A stretch of DNA of 64,000 nt. Origin: Polytrichum commune (taxonomy: Eukaryota > Streptophyta > Polytrichopsida > Polytrichales > Polytrichaceae). The stretch lies in contig OX485804.1 in NCBI GenBank assembly GCA_950295325.1, forward strand, positions 1,674,001 through 1,738,000, written 5' to 3'. The notes below the pieces were generated by a model that did not search any database, was not told where the DNA came from, and saw only the letters and a program-made list of their open reading frames with translations. Of this stretch, positions 22,841 to 35,593 are shown in pieces. The position numbers and the translations under genes are program-made. How positions within the stretch are numbered: the first letter of the stretch is position 1; each line of letters opens with the position of its first letter.

Positions 22841-23560
22841 CAAGTATGGATTGCCGATGAGGTCAAGGCGTTGTTACTAATCTAGCAAATCTATTGGAGA
22901 GGAGGATCCCCCCCCCCCTCTCCCCTTCCATTCTACATTAGGGTTGATGAACCAGCTTCTTTCACTTGGTGCTACCACACCCATTCATAAGCCTTGTACC
23001 TAAACTTTCTAGGAGCCTACCTCTCAATTTATGTTCTTGAATCATAACAATCTCTACTTTGAGTGACAAAAGATTAATGAAATGTCTTTGTTTCAAAGTG
23101 CCTCCGGATCATTGAGGCCATGAATATTATGAATGATGATGTTTAGCTTCATAGAATGCCAAGTTGTGAATGGAGTACCGGTACCTCTTAAACTCTTCCC
23201 AAAGGTGACTTGCCTTTGAACTCCCATTTGAACTTATCATCATGTTTTCCCATGGTGGGAGGTAGAAGTGTTCAATTTCACTATTGATCCAATTTTGTCA
23301 CATGATATAAATTAGCTCCAGATTGGGGGGCGATGCACTTCAAACAATCAATTGGTCATTGATATATTATTTTTAAGGATATAAAACGCAATTGGCTGAT
23401 TCTGGGAGACATAAGGTCAAAGTGCAATTGATATTCTTCATATAAAGCAAGCATATCCCCATGTTTTTGGAAGGTGTTTGGATGGTGGTGTTTTCTTGAC
23501 ACCCATATCTAAACAAAAATGTTCCATACATGTTTATGGAGACTAAGAGCTGAGTCATCT
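22840..23560 (-). mobile_element. L1-type LINE, start of ORF2 endonuclease
   Basis: The minus strand at about 23,140-22,850 reads as the beginning of an APE-type endonuclease: MKLNIIIHNIHGLNDPEAL, VEIVMIQEHKLRGRLLESL (with the catalytic E of the QEH motif) and GGILLSNRFARLVT. Sequence up to about 23,560 may be the end of ORF1 (PNTFQKHGDMLALYEEYQ) but is less certain. Stops are present. This is the 5'-most part of the element that continues to 4,690. Confidence 0.65.
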
Positions 23561-23572
23561 AAAAATTAACTA

Positions 23573-24535
23573 CACCGTGTATGATATTTAGTGTCACGTA
23601 CACTATTTGCAAAGGGCCTAAACTAGATGCCTAGAGGTTTCAAAGTGTCATGTCCATTACTTGCCAATATGTTACCGTTCGTCGACATAGGTAAATTTTT
23701 TGGTGAAATTTTATTTACATTTTGATATGCAGTGTGCCAGTGTAGCACATTGATTTACTTGAGATGATACTTTTGCATTTTAGTATGTCAAGGGAAAGAT
23801 GCTATTGAGCATATTCACATAACATTATTCAGCCATGTGGATTGGCTTCATGACCTTGAAATATGTCAACTATATTTTGTGGGCCCCTCGAACAAAGTGG
23901 GAATATTCTTTTACTATTCTTACATTGAGGTTGAACTTGGAAATTCGGGTGGAGTTATACTCCTAGCACTATGTGCAAGAATTATTGTTCATACCGGGAA
24001 TCTTTGTGGGAAAAAATGTTCATCCCCCTAAATTATTATTAATAGCAAAACTAGCATTGAGAATATTGACACTATTCACAATATTCTCATTATTCAAACT
24101 GGCACATTCATTATTTGAACCGGCGTCAGTTTCTTCCTATTTTTTGAGTTTCTTCCCATGAAGGTAAGATAGTGGAGGCCCATGTCATATGCTAAATATA
24201 GAGTGGAACACAACCATGCAGCTGAATAATTTGATGTATGGCAAGTGTCATATGTTTATACTTTAATATGCAAGAGAAAGATATTCTTGAGCATACAAAT
24301 TTGTGTATGCTTTAGTCAACTTGTAGACCATTGTGAATAACGTAGACATGCACCTCATAACACTATTGAACATACTCATGCCAAGAGTACTTGAAAGCCA
24401 AGTGTCATGAGGTGACACTAATGGTGACGCCGTTGATCATTAGTGTAACCTAGTGTATGACTCATAATAGGGTAAGTGCTCGGTAAGTGACACTATTACG
24501 CATGTGACACTAAATACCACAAACAGTATACTTCA
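23573..24535. mobile_element. Possible diverged TIR element with TATTTAGTGTCAC ends
   Basis: 'gatatttagtgtcacgtacacta' near the left end and the complement of 'gtgacactaaataccacaaac' near the right end are inverted. The ends resemble those at 25,147, 31,582 and 56,551. No target duplication could be fixed. Confidence 0.35.
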
Positions 24536-25146
24536 AACACATTATATTATTTACTCTTGATTCTAATGGGTTATTTTACTTGGTAAAAATCTATGAAACT
24601 TAAAAAAAAACTAGTCAATTAAATACCCTTTAATTTTATTGCATATTTAATCTAGTAAAATCAGGATATTCACTCCTGAATGTTTGGTTTGGAGGGCCTA
24701 TGTCACCACTTTAGAGAGAACCTTGACTTTCACTGATCAATTCCAAATCAAGAGAGGTCTACAAACGCAATTGCATTGACCTCCACATAAACCTTTCTCA
24801 ATAAAATTCAATGGTTGCCACCATCAGGAGGACCAAATACATATATAATATGTGTTCACTTCAAGAAAAGAAAAAAATCTTCACCTTGACCTAGTATTAT
24901 GAAACTTTTGTGGTTTACAATTTGCTATCCACAATCCCTGGTTTGATCCAGCACCATAATTCATGTGGAGTTGAAAGTGTCAAAAGGATTGCCACACAAT
25001 TTAGGCAACGTATCACTTTGGGATATGAGAGAGCAAGTCCACATGACATCACCTAAGTAGTTCGAGCAGTTAGACGTTTCGTTTGTACCTTCTAGTATAT
25101 GCAACCTTATACTTACTGCTTATGGATCTAAAATTCTAACACCATA

Positions 25147-25505
25147 GTTACACTAAATACTGTATTTGGTATACTATAATATTTTATGTCACTGTGGTAA
25201 TTTTTCTAATGGCATTGCTTATGAATAAGTCCACATGTATTGTCATCCCAACTTCCTTTCAGTTCTTCCACTTTTGGTATCTTAACTTTTTTGTGGTCAA
25301 ACATTGTCATGGATGATTGAAATCTGAATGAAAAATCACAGTTTTCGCGACATTGTAAATCTATAATGCCTGCATTTGGTTACAAGGAATGACAAAATAT
25401 GTTACGTATACATCTAGTGTTGGTGACACTACAAAGGCGGATTACAATTAGTATTGAACAAGACACATAGGATTGATGATACTAAACACAGTATTTAGTG
25501 TAGTT
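25147..25505. mobile_element. TIR MITE with ACACTAAATACTGT ends
   Basis: The left end 'ttacactaaatactgtattt' and the complement of the right end 'acactaaatactgtgttta' are inverted over roughly 25 bp. About 360 bp, non-coding. Same loose family as 31,582 and 56,551. Confidence 0.5.
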
Positions 25506-25806
25506 CACTGCACCAGTGGGTGAAAGTTTCGAATCTTTGACTACCTAGTATGGTACCAAAAAAGCATCATATTAATCTATTTATATCACCACAGTGGCTC
25601 TGTCCATCTCCAAGAAATGTGTGCCAAGTGCATGATTTGGATGGCAAGAGTCGGTAACTAACTCCGTGTGTTGACAGTTGCAGTTATATAACGGGAACTC
25701 ACTGCACGGATCGATCCCTTTTGGTCGGACAGACTGCAACTAACTGTCATCCTCTTGCCTGCCAGTAGAGTACCAAAGATGCTTTGATGTATAAGTTACT
25801 GCATTC

Positions 25807-26029
25807 CAATCAACAGGGAGAACTGACCGCTTAATAACAGATGAATCGGTTGAGTTTGAGAAACAACTGCTTGAAGTTCATAAAAACTTCAGGAAATTTA
25901 CCGACTGTTGTAGAGGAATCTCTAGAATATACCTCAAATTGATGAAGGAAAACGGAAAGACGTCAACATGTTGCCGGTTGGATTTCTAGAGACACTAGGA
26001 TCTCGACTGATTATGCTAGAAAACCACGG
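25807..26029. mobile_element. hAT-type MITE (family A), 223 bp
   Basis: Flanked by CTGCATTC at 25,799-25,806 and 26,030-26,037. It begins CAATCAACAGGGAGAACTGA, and its interior matches the 21,674 and 36,018 copies. The surrounding sequence (25,610-26,110) is itself a diverged copy of the block at 26,640-27,610. Confidence 0.8.
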
Positions 26030-26334
26030 CTGCATTCAAAAGTCGTAGTCACAATGTTACTGTGTTCAATAGACTCCCCAGACAATGACAGAAGTGTGGC
26101 AAGATTTGTTCCAAAACGATTCACTAGATATGGCCCCAACAAATGGTGATGTGGGGTTCCATGATCCTAGTAAGTTTGGTTGGGAGATGTTAAGTGCATC
26201 AAATTTTGGATGGACACATTTTCCAAATGTAAGCGGTTTACTAATATCTTCCTCTTGCACATTATAATGTAAACACATGACACTTACCATTCGTATACTC
26301 AACAATATCCTCCCCTTGTATACTAAAACACAAA

Positions 26335-28850
26335 ACTATCATCTCAAGCATCTTAATGTGCTACGCCAAATACCATAATGTAAAGAAATTTTGACTTGAA
26401 AAAGTTTACTTATGTGGATGAATACTATCATACTGATAATTAATGGAAGTGACGCTTTAAAACTTCTAGGCATCTAGTTTAAGCCCTTCCCAAATGTTGT
26501 ATGTGACACTGAATATTAAAATGGTGTATACAACTCACTGCAACAATAGAGTAATTATTTTTTATAATCTCTACTACCTCGTTTGGTTGACAAAGAAGTA
26601 TCGTACAACGATTTCATCATCACAGTGGCTCTCTCAATCTCAAAAGAAATGTCTGCCCAGCCCATGATTTGGATGGCAAGAGTCGGTAACTAACTCATTC
26701 TCCAAGTGTGTTGACAGTTGAACTTACAGAACAGCAACTAACTGCACGGATTGATTCCCTTTACGTCGGACAGACGACTGCAACTAACTGTCACCCTCTT
26801 GCTGCTGCCACTGCCGCCGCCAGTAGAGTGACGTCTATGCTTTGATGTATAAGTTACTGCATTCCAATGAACGGTGAGTACCGACCGCTTAGGACCACTT
26901 CACACACGAGACTGAGTGCCCGTGACAGTACATTTCAAGCACTCTCATTGGTGGAAAAGGCGGAGCCGGTCCAAGTTCGCTTCACACTACGCTTGAGGGA
27001 CCAATGGAGTATGTGAATGCAAGATGCATGTCATGTCTACATGGATTCTTACATGGCATCGAATGGATCATGTTTCATGGTCACTTGGACTATTTCCATA
27101 AACCACCTCTTGGAGGTAGGCCTAACATAAAACTGGGAGACCGTGGCACTCCGTACACTCACAACTGTTGATTTATTTTATTTTATCATGGTGTGAGGGC
27201 CCGCATGAATAGAAATTCATCGAAACAACTTTTGGTTTGAGGGCATGGTCACATACGACTTCACACTACACTTAAGGGTCCGTGACCACACTAAATGATT
27301 TTGGAGGTGTGTAAGTTAGTGCAGTCCAATGAACGGGGAGAACTAGCCGCTAAGTTACGAATAAACCGGTTGAGTTTGAGAAATAACTGGTTGAAGTTCA
27401 TCAAGACTTCAGGAAAAGGACTGATCCATTTAGAGGAATCTCTAGAATACACCTCAAATTGATGAAGGAAAATCGACACATGTCAACGTATAGCCGGTTG
27501 GACTTGGAAACACGAGGATCTGAACCAAATATGCCCAAAAATCACTGCTATGTTCAAAACTTGTAGTTACAACAAGATTGTGTTCCATAGACTCGCCAAA
27601 CAATGAAAGAAGTTGTTGCAAAGATTTTGTTTGAAAACGAGTCACTAGATTCGGCCCTGACGAATGGTGACTTGGGGTTTCGTGATCCTCATAAGTTTGG
27701 TGCATTAAATTCTCGATGGACACATTTTCAAATGGAGGCACCCTAGTGATTTGAAGAGTCACAGCTTTTTTGCTCATTGACAAAGTTCAAGTTATTGATT
27801 TTAAAGTTGGGGAAGTCAAAAGGTTTATTGGACAAAATGTACATCTAGATGGCGTCGAGTTGGCTACTTTTCTAGAGTGGTGGAGTGTGTTAGTTTTTAT
27901 GACATAGAGGCTAATATTGACTTGATGATCCAATTGAAAGACTTGAGACTCCCTAATACTACATTCTCAAACATTGATTGAAACTTATCTCTAATAGAGT
28001 TGTATAGGGGACACTCTAACACAAATTGTGCCTCATTATCAACTACATTATTAGAGAAAAAAATGGCATAATGTTTTTTCTTTGGAGGTAGTGATTGTCA
28101 ACCACTGTCCAATTTCAATGGCAAGGTTATGAGTGGAGGTGCAGTAAGCAACAATGATCTTGTATTGGGGTGGTGTCAATGATTGCTTTGAATACAATGC
28201 ATATTTGCATTTGAGAAAACCCTTGAGGTGGAGGTAACATAATTTCTTCCCCAAGAGATGGAAACATGCATTGATATAAGCAACATGCATTGACAAAAAA
28301 AACTTATTTGAGCAATTTCGAGATTGTGCATTTATTTTTTTATGAATATTGTTATTCAAGCAATACAATCATTTACCAGTTGGGAGGGTGGCTTTGAGCT
28401 CAAAGGGGGAGAAGAAATAACATGATGATATGAAATCCACATAACTTACTTATCTGTAGGCTAATGCACCATGGGATTGAGATTTTGCCATGCATTATTC
28501 TCCTTCATTTTGGGTTTTTCTTGTAAACTGAAAAATTTTCAACTTGAGTGTTGTTCACAACTTGCCATTATTATCAACAACTATATGTTAATGTGGGAAT
28601 CACAATGTTGCTCAACTCTTTAGTATAGTTTGTTAAAATGAAATATTACCAAACTTTCATGCTTGCTTGCAATCTGAGCCACATGCAACTTCTTTGCCTA
28701 TATGGCGTTCCGGCTCTCATAAGAACCAAATGACCTTTGGTATGCTAGTGAGACCGGATTTTCATAGCACCATGACTTTGGGCAGAATATTTTGAAACCT
28801 TTGACAACCTCTCACTATGCAATCCTCATTTTGAAAGGGAGCGGTAGTGA
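26335..28850. repeat. Duplicated block X, copy 1
   Basis: It matches 39,335-41,607 plus 46,866-47,081 in the same orientation; the second copy is interrupted by a retrotransposon. Most of the block differs by several percent, but about 26,613-27,476 is identical to 39,614-40,477. It contains a family A hAT-type MITE (about 27,330-27,550) and a fragment of non-LTR retrotransposon on the minus strand. Confidence 0.85.
27900..28370 (-). mobile_element. Non-LTR retrotransposon remnant, C-terminal region
   Basis: The minus strand reads VVDNEAQFVLECPLYNSIRD followed by KFQSMFENVVLG, resembling the C-terminal zinc-knuckle tail of RTE/Jockey-like reverse transcriptases. Upstream, SKEKTLCHFF and STHNLAIEIGQW fit the same tail. 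The same sequence, also broken, lies at about 40,930-41,350. Only the tail is left. Confidence 0.45.
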
Positions 28851-29960
28851 GAGGTTGAATGATATTGTTATGTAAATCATGGAGGGGTAGTAGAAATTTA
28901 TCAAAACGATGGCAACCTTTCATGGTCATTGTTGCCAATCAAACAACTACATTTGAGTGGTGCGTGCTTAGGTGTGAATGTAAGGGATGCTTTGGACTAC
29001 GTGCTTGAGATTTTTTGTTAACCAATCTACACCTAATAATTAATTTAATTTTATAATTCTGGAGGGGTTTTTATGACCATTTAATATCAACCTAAATCTT
29101 TAGATAATGAATAAGATTTTCAAAAAGAGCTCCAAAAATTATAATACAATTGCATATTGATACAATTACGATTTGGCAATCATCTCCCACTAATTGCGTG
29201 CTATGAGAAGTGGGTGCAGAGCTTAAAGTGACCATTCAACAACATCTACTTACCTTATCAAAAATCAAAATGAATTTTTCATACTCAAGGTACGGTTAGT
29301 GATGGAGAATATCAATTTATCATAAATATCCCATTTGCCAAGGAGAGGCAACACATTTCTCACATTACAAAACATTAACATTTTTACGTAGTTAAAGTTT
29401 ACGCTAATAATAAAAAGATATTGCATTGTGTGACTCCAAATTCTAAATGACATCTAATACAATGTTTAGTGTAGACCCCTTTCACTTAGATAGTAGTGGT
29501 GGGGAGCCAACTTAGAGAGAGTATTATTGCATACCAGTGTACCTCTCATTCACCCAACATAAAAACTTGGCCCCCTATAAGCTTATGGCCGATTCATCTC
29601 AAATGAATTGGACTACACTAATTCGAAACCCTGATTATGGCAGTATTGTAGAGGCTATTCACATGCTGCAAATTTTACATGTTGGATTCAAATCAAGTGT
29701 CTACCAAATTTTTATCCTTTATTTATTTTTAATTCAAAAATTATTTAAAAAATTTATGGTTAATCCTAAGGTAGTAGATTAAGGGCAATTTTCTAAATAA
29801 AAATAGGTGTATTCTCTGCCTACACTAATTTTACATTCAAATGGTTCCATATGCCATTTCATCTTTCAAATTTTTATTAAAAAGATAATGTGCTAATAAA
29901 TTGATCTTTAGGTTATGGTGAGATATTTACGGTTTATAAAATCCTCATAGTAGCAATTGT
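28851..29960. other. Repeat-derived DNA, no gene seen
   Basis: AT-rich, no convincing coding frame. 'gcggtagtgagaggttgaatg' at 28,844 is the uninterrupted counterpart of the Mutator-end insertion site at 47,082. Confidence 0.4.
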
Positions 29961-30240
29961 AGAAGCGCTTTGTACATGGATGTTGTCGTCTTGAATATCA
30001 CCTCCTACCAACTCATTTGTTGTGATTCATTCACCTACATCGACGAAGTTGGTGGCCTTCATGTACGTTCAACCACTTTCTAAAGTCGGTCGACTTCGAC
30101 GTCGAAAAGCATTGAAGGTTATGTTCTACTTGACATCTCTCAATCGGGCCCCTCGATACCAACGTTTTTGCTTTATACATGTCATGCTTTGTTTCTTTTG
30201 TTGGGTAAGACGCAAGAGTAATACCTCTTACTTTTACAAA
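29660..30240. repeat. Duplicated block Y, copy 1
   Basis: It matches 37,735-38,240 in direct orientation ('acatgttggattcaaatcaa', 'acgaagttggtggcc', 'cggtcgacttcgac'). Both copies keep an open plus-strand frame (30,022-30,267 and 37,989-38,231) reading HSPTSTKLVA, then RKALK and MFYL. I do not recognise the product, and it may be a transposon remnant. Confidence 0.65.
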
Positions 30241-30258
30241 GCATTCACATGTATTTAC

Positions 30259-30553
30259 ACTAATTAAGTCTGATAAACTGTAATTAATTCTAATTAATTT
30301 TGGTTAATCCTAATTAAGCCCAATTAAATCAGATATGTGTTTACCAAATTAATTAATCCTAATTGATTATTAACTATATTTATTGGAATTGATTTCCGTT
30401 AATCATGATTAATTCCAGTAAGTACATTTTATATTTACGTATCCTTAATTAATTTCATAAGCATGCTATCTGGGCTTAATTGGTCTTAATTAGAATTAAT
30501 CAAAATTAATCAAAATTTATTAGACTTAGTTACATTAATCACACTTAATTAGT
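30259..30553. mobile_element. AT-rich MITE with ACTAATTAAG ends
   Basis: The left end ACTAATTAAGTCTG and the complement of the right end (ACTAATTAAGTGTG) start inverted arms of about 90 bp built on TAATTAA. The arms share 'aattctaattaa' and 'caattaa' blocks in inverted order. Non-coding and able to fold into a hairpin. Target duplication not clear. Confidence 0.55.
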
Positions 30554-30739
30554 TTAAATGTGTATGAAAACTTTGTGATAGTGGAAGGTATTAACTAAAT
30601 TCTGAATATTAATATTCTTAAAATATTAAAAATAAAATGCTAATTTTAGTTTCATTTTAGAATGACAAAGAAGCTTTCAATGGTAAGTCACAAAATTTAT
30701 AACCTCATTGCTAATAAGGATTTTGTAATATTTTTGATT

Positions 30740-31043
30740 TCCAAGTTAATTACATGCTTTATTGGCGGTTTCATTTTGAAAATGAAGTTCTAGTCAATTG
30801 CTTACTTACTCAATGGAAGTGAACATACATATTGGATTCGAACCTTTGAAGATGAAGTGCACTCAATATGGGATTTGTCGATAATTGGCCTTCAAGAATG
30901 CAAGGGCAATGATTTTCTCGAAGTCGGCCGGGCGGGCACCAGTTTTCGGTTGGGTCCGGAAAATCTTGATTTTATGGATGGGCAACTGCCCCTGCCCAAA
31001 TATTCCTCCCCCGAAAAGTTCGTGGGGGGAACTTAACGTCCTC
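30740..31043 (-). mobile_element. Second Mutator-type family, isolated right end
   Basis: On the minus strand the end reads GAGGACGTTAAGTTCCCCCC, then ACGAACTTTTCGGGGG. That is the hairpin-in-TIR design of the 12-kb element but a different sequence. About 30,740-31,043 matches 47,082-47,316 plus 48,890-48,945 in inverted orientation. No partner end was found in this window. It abuts block Z at 31,050. Confidence 0.65.
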
Positions 31044-31581
31044 CTTAGGGAACTACCGTAACAAATTTACACCCCGGGGGTGCACTTCTCATAACATGTA
31101 TGAGTTTACGTAAGTGCACAAAAGGGGTATTAATTTCAACTTTTCCATACTACATAGACATATGCTACACAAATTGTAACTCATACTTATGTATATGTAT
31201 GGAGGACCTCGAGAAAATATACAACATTTGTACTTGTATGGTATGGGTCACTTATTAAGGTACCTTTATTCATAAATGTGGAGGAGGATGAGTGTGATTA
31301 TAATGACACATTGATTGATGATTCTAGTGCACAAGGTGGTGACAAGGAAAATTTGTAGTGTTGGAGAAGACAATTCAAACATGTGTAAGGATGTTGTCAT
31401 AATAGAATTGATGCAATCATAGGCTTAAAATAATGTACATGAAGATGTGGAGTTGGAAAGTGAGCCTCTACATGCCTTGGAAGTTCTAATTGATGAACAT
31501 GAAAATTTTGAAATGCCCTCTCAATCTAATGTAAACTCCATTGCGGCTTATGTAAATGTTGGGGAGTAATTTTCAAAAGTA

Positions 31582-31887
31582 CACTACACAAAATATGATA
31601 TTTAGTGTTAGATACACTAAATACGAACACTACACTAAATATCACTAACCCTATGAAAGTAAGTAACATTAAATGTAAACTCAAACACTAAATATCATCT
31701 ATGGTAATATGTGAAAGTTACATGCACGAATTTAGTGTTTAGTAGGAAAGAGGTGGCAACAAGGAAGGCGGCGGCGGCGCATTTATGTCTAACACTAATT
31801 ATCAAAGAATTGAAAATTAGTGTTGAGCAGAGTAGGGTGGTAAAACACTAAATCTAATCAAACACTAAATATCATATTTTGTGTAGT
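31582..31887. mobile_element. CACTA-like MITE, 306 bp
   Basis: Inverted ends CACTACACAAAATATGATAT and the complement of 'atatcatattttgtgtagt' match over about 26 bp. The paralogous site (about 50,970-50,985, 'caaaagtatgcttgttagtt') has no insert, so the insertion postdates the duplication or was lost from the other copy. No perfect target duplication, because a few target bases differ. Confidence 0.75.
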
Positions 31888-32353
31888 TAGTTAATTGAAT
31901 GGCAATCAAACTTTATCTAAGATCGATTGACTTGGAATAAAGATAGCATAACATATGTGAAGCTAAACTCCTAAACCACTTCAAATCATGATACTACAGT
32001 ATGCTAATAGCAGGTTGGGTAGAAAATAATTAAAAAAACTAACCCTAATGTTTTGGGAAATTATTGGGCTACATGGTAAACATGGGAGAAAGTTTTTTTT
32101 TTAAAAAGTTACATTACTTGGATTTGTATGTAGGATATAAATATTTGCCTAAATGAATAAATGTACATATTTATATGTGCCTAAGTTTCAGAATTGTTTT
32201 GATACACCACCTAAGCCATTTTTTTTTAATTAATTAATCATTGTGCACAATCTGCCCAACCTACTATCAACCTATGGTAAGTGAAATCTTCGTTGTGATC
32301 GTGTAATGTGTTTTGTGTGTTTTGGGCACACCTAAAGCTAGGATTGTCAAAAG

Positions 32354-32410
32354 AAAAGAAAAGAAAAACAAACAAACAAACAAACAAACAAACAAACAAA
32401 ACAAAACAAA
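32354..32410. repeat. Microsatellite (CAAA)n
   Basis: About nine tandem CAAA units preceded by an AAGAA run. The paralogous position at 51,459-51,498 holds an (AAG)n tract instead. Confidence 0.9.
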
Positions 32411-33747
32411 TCAAAAATATGGTAGAGCAAACAAAAAATTAGCTCCAATTAAGGTTTGGTTTGTTGGGAGGGGTTATTCGATGCATAGAGAATTTGATAA
32501 TCATTAGGTCGAGTATAAGGATCCAATTGACTTGATGGACTGTCCATAAAAAATGGAGATTCGTTTATGTTGGCATTAAAAAGAAACCAATAATAAGTGA
32601 ACTTACAATCTTAAGGATAATTTGATGGTAGATTTATAAAAAAATAATGGCATTAGCTTCTATAACATATATTGAAGGCTTAGATCCTTATGCGTTACAT
32701 CCGGGTTGTAAAGTTCTCAATGACTTTACTAATGATTGAATGCTAGGGTATGACATTATACATATGACAGGGGTTCATTATTATTCAAAAGTGTATTTGT
32801 ATACTTGGCCTAATGGCTATATATGAATATAATTTCCTTTACATATACATATTATCACTTGTATTTTTATCATTGAAATTGTACATGTATTGCTTGATTT
32901 CACCAAAAACATTATGTATAGGGGTTTTTAGAGTATGTTGCCAATGCATGTGTCTCTTGGTTTTTAAAGAAATTTGCACCCCCTGGGATCTAAACCGCGC
33001 ATGTAGCCATGTTCTTCATAATTTGAGGGCTCCTATTAATACAATATTTATTTGATAATAAAGTAAAGAATCTCCTTATCAATTATGTTGACTATGAGAC
33101 CGAAAATTGTTGACAAAATTTGAGCATGTATTTTAATATCTTTTAAACACGTGATATCTTTCTAAAGTCCATTCTTAAATCCAACTAGCCACACAAAGCA
33201 CCCCACTTAAAATATTAGTGTTTGTTTATAAGATGATGAATTAGACTCGTTTACGTTGAACATTGTTAAGTCAAAGTTCAACCCACTTGATCATTTTTTC
33301 CAAAGAATATCTACAATGATTGAAGTTTTATTGCAATAAGGAAGGTACAATGGTGGATGGCCTCACCACCACCACATCCATCACCACCACTTCCATTGTA
33401 TATACAGTAGAAGCACCCATAACCATATTATGCGCCAGATCTAGAAGACAGTACAATTTTTCCCATGTAGGAAGATAGAAATCAAAAGGACTACAAAGTC
33501 TTAGGTAATTTTATTCCTTAAATTGAAATTACTGTGAATTTGTGAAGCCAAAAGTTGGCCCGAACATATTACCAATGTGTAGAATTTGCCATAACCACTC
33601 ATTTTATCCGCTCATTCCTCCTCACTTTAGTAATTAGCCCTATTGAAATTCTAGTATTCCATAGATTGCCGATGGGGCCCGGGTCGTGAGTAGGTGCCTC
33701 TACTATAGATAAGGTGTATTGCTTCCTTTCAATAGGTGGGCTCACTC

Positions 33748-34073
33748 AAGGTAGGAGCACCTTGAACCAAAAAGTTAAGGTATGTGGCATACATGTGGTA
33801 GCCGTATGAATCCAAAAAAATTACTCCCAAGTAGAAAAACAAAGACCACATGTACTGCAATTTTATCCCCACATTCCAACCCCCCTCCCCACCCACCCCC
33901 CAATTATTGAAATAAATACAAATTCTTGAAGTGAAAACTGTGTTGTCACCCAAAACCCTTACAGAAGCCTCATGTTCACATGGTGAACATTCTCCTAATC
34001 AATATGTACTTATTATATTAGAATTTGAAGTGTTGGTTTTGGGGGTTGTCTTGGTTCAAGGTGCTCCTACCTT
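33748..34073. mobile_element. TIR element, 326 bp (left copy)
   Basis: Perfect 23-bp inverted ends start AAGGTAGGAGCACC and finish GGTGCTCCTACCTT. The same element is at 53,340-53,665, so it was present before the segmental duplication. No coding sequence and no clear target duplication. Confidence 0.65.
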
Positions 34074-35593
34074 ATCACAAAGAACATTCGCAAAAGCATT
34101 GTGGTTTAGAAACCACACATGCTCCATCATCGCACTAAGTGGATCTGTGTCATGAGCTGAAACGCATAGGAATAGTATCTATTAATTTGCTGGCAGCACA
34201 AGTATTAGCAGGGTTGCTCACTTGTTTTCTAATTTGCAACAACTGCACAAGCTGACCTTATTTACATTACAGCTGGAATAGCACCATTCCACTTGAAACA
34301 AGCATCATGTTACATTATATTGTTACTGATGCTCCACACTCTGAACAATTTCTAGAGGACAAGCAAAGTATCATCATGACACACGTAATGATTTGACTCA
34401 TATGGTTCAGCACAATGCCATTGCATCCAAAAGCTTCAAAGTTCAAACCCTTAGCTGAAGGTGAGATATAAAAAAAACTAGTCCTGAGATGCATACAAAA
34501 GATGGAGCATGTGCGTGGTAAATTAGAAACACTAACTGTGTAGTCCACTTTGGTGGCGCTTACTATGCATTTTAAGAGTAGATCAACAGCACTCCGTCTC
34601 AGAAGCCCTACACCAGCTCTGAAGATGGAACAGATAAACTATTCCTCTGTCCTTGTGGTGCACGGTATCTGAGAGACTCTCATTCTTGTAGTAATACTAA
34701 CAATCCTGAACTCTGCTTGGTGCTTGGTGATAGAATACCAAAATCAGCCTGCAAAACAGTGACAAGTAGCTAGTCAGCATTGTAACGAGCATAAAATACT
34801 TGCTTGAAGTGTTTAAACTATGGCTATCCACCATTTTATTTCACCACCCTGGCAAAGTGTCAAAGACTGTCCATGTGCTCAATCTGTCTCTCAATCAGAG
34901 CACACTAACACCACGATAAGTAAGAGAAAATTTTGTGAATCTCATTAGTAAAATAAACACCAGAATTGGTCAAAATCAAATAGTGAGAAATCTACCACAC
35001 ACTAAATCTATAGATAACTTACCCAGTTGATTAAAATATTGAATACATCAGTCATGCTTCCATCAAGAAAGTATCAGTTGTCTCCGAGCAGAAGTAGGTC
35101 CTTTGGGTGTGTCCTCCATATTGCGAGCATTCTCACAAGGTGTCTCCCATTGAAATTGTTAACTGAGAACTGGTTCTCAACATTCTGTAGGCATCAAGTA
35201 GATAAACGAATCAACCTAAAGTAACAATGTTTCAAGTGCTGGCAGTCAAAGTCCACTTCCTGCCAGTAAATGCCTAATCCGAAACTGCTAGCAACTACAT
35301 ATCCAAAGGGCAGTGTTTGGACTCACCTACAAAACAATGAAATTGACAACATTCGAGAGCTCTTGTGGAGAGCTACACTAAATATCCGATTTAGCGTGGT
35401 GCACATTATTCATCAGCAACCCATGTTAATGATCTTCCAATCACTGGATGGCAACAAGAGAAGGTGGCATGAGCCACTTGCTGACACATGACAAGTCATA
35501 GAGGCCACCCTAAATCAATGTGATGCCCATTAAATCATATACATAGTGTTCCTGCAATCAACAAATAATGATAGACCTTCATTAAATACCTTG

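Noticed and set aside
26892-27310. A separate transposon between two 'ccaatgaacgg-gag' words in block X
   Set aside because: The flanking words form a direct repeat of about 30 bp, but no inverted ends were found, so internal duplication explains it as well.
33931-34155. Plus-strand open frame also present at 53,523
   Set aside because: It spans the right end of a TIR element, and its conservation follows from the recent segmental duplication, not from selection.
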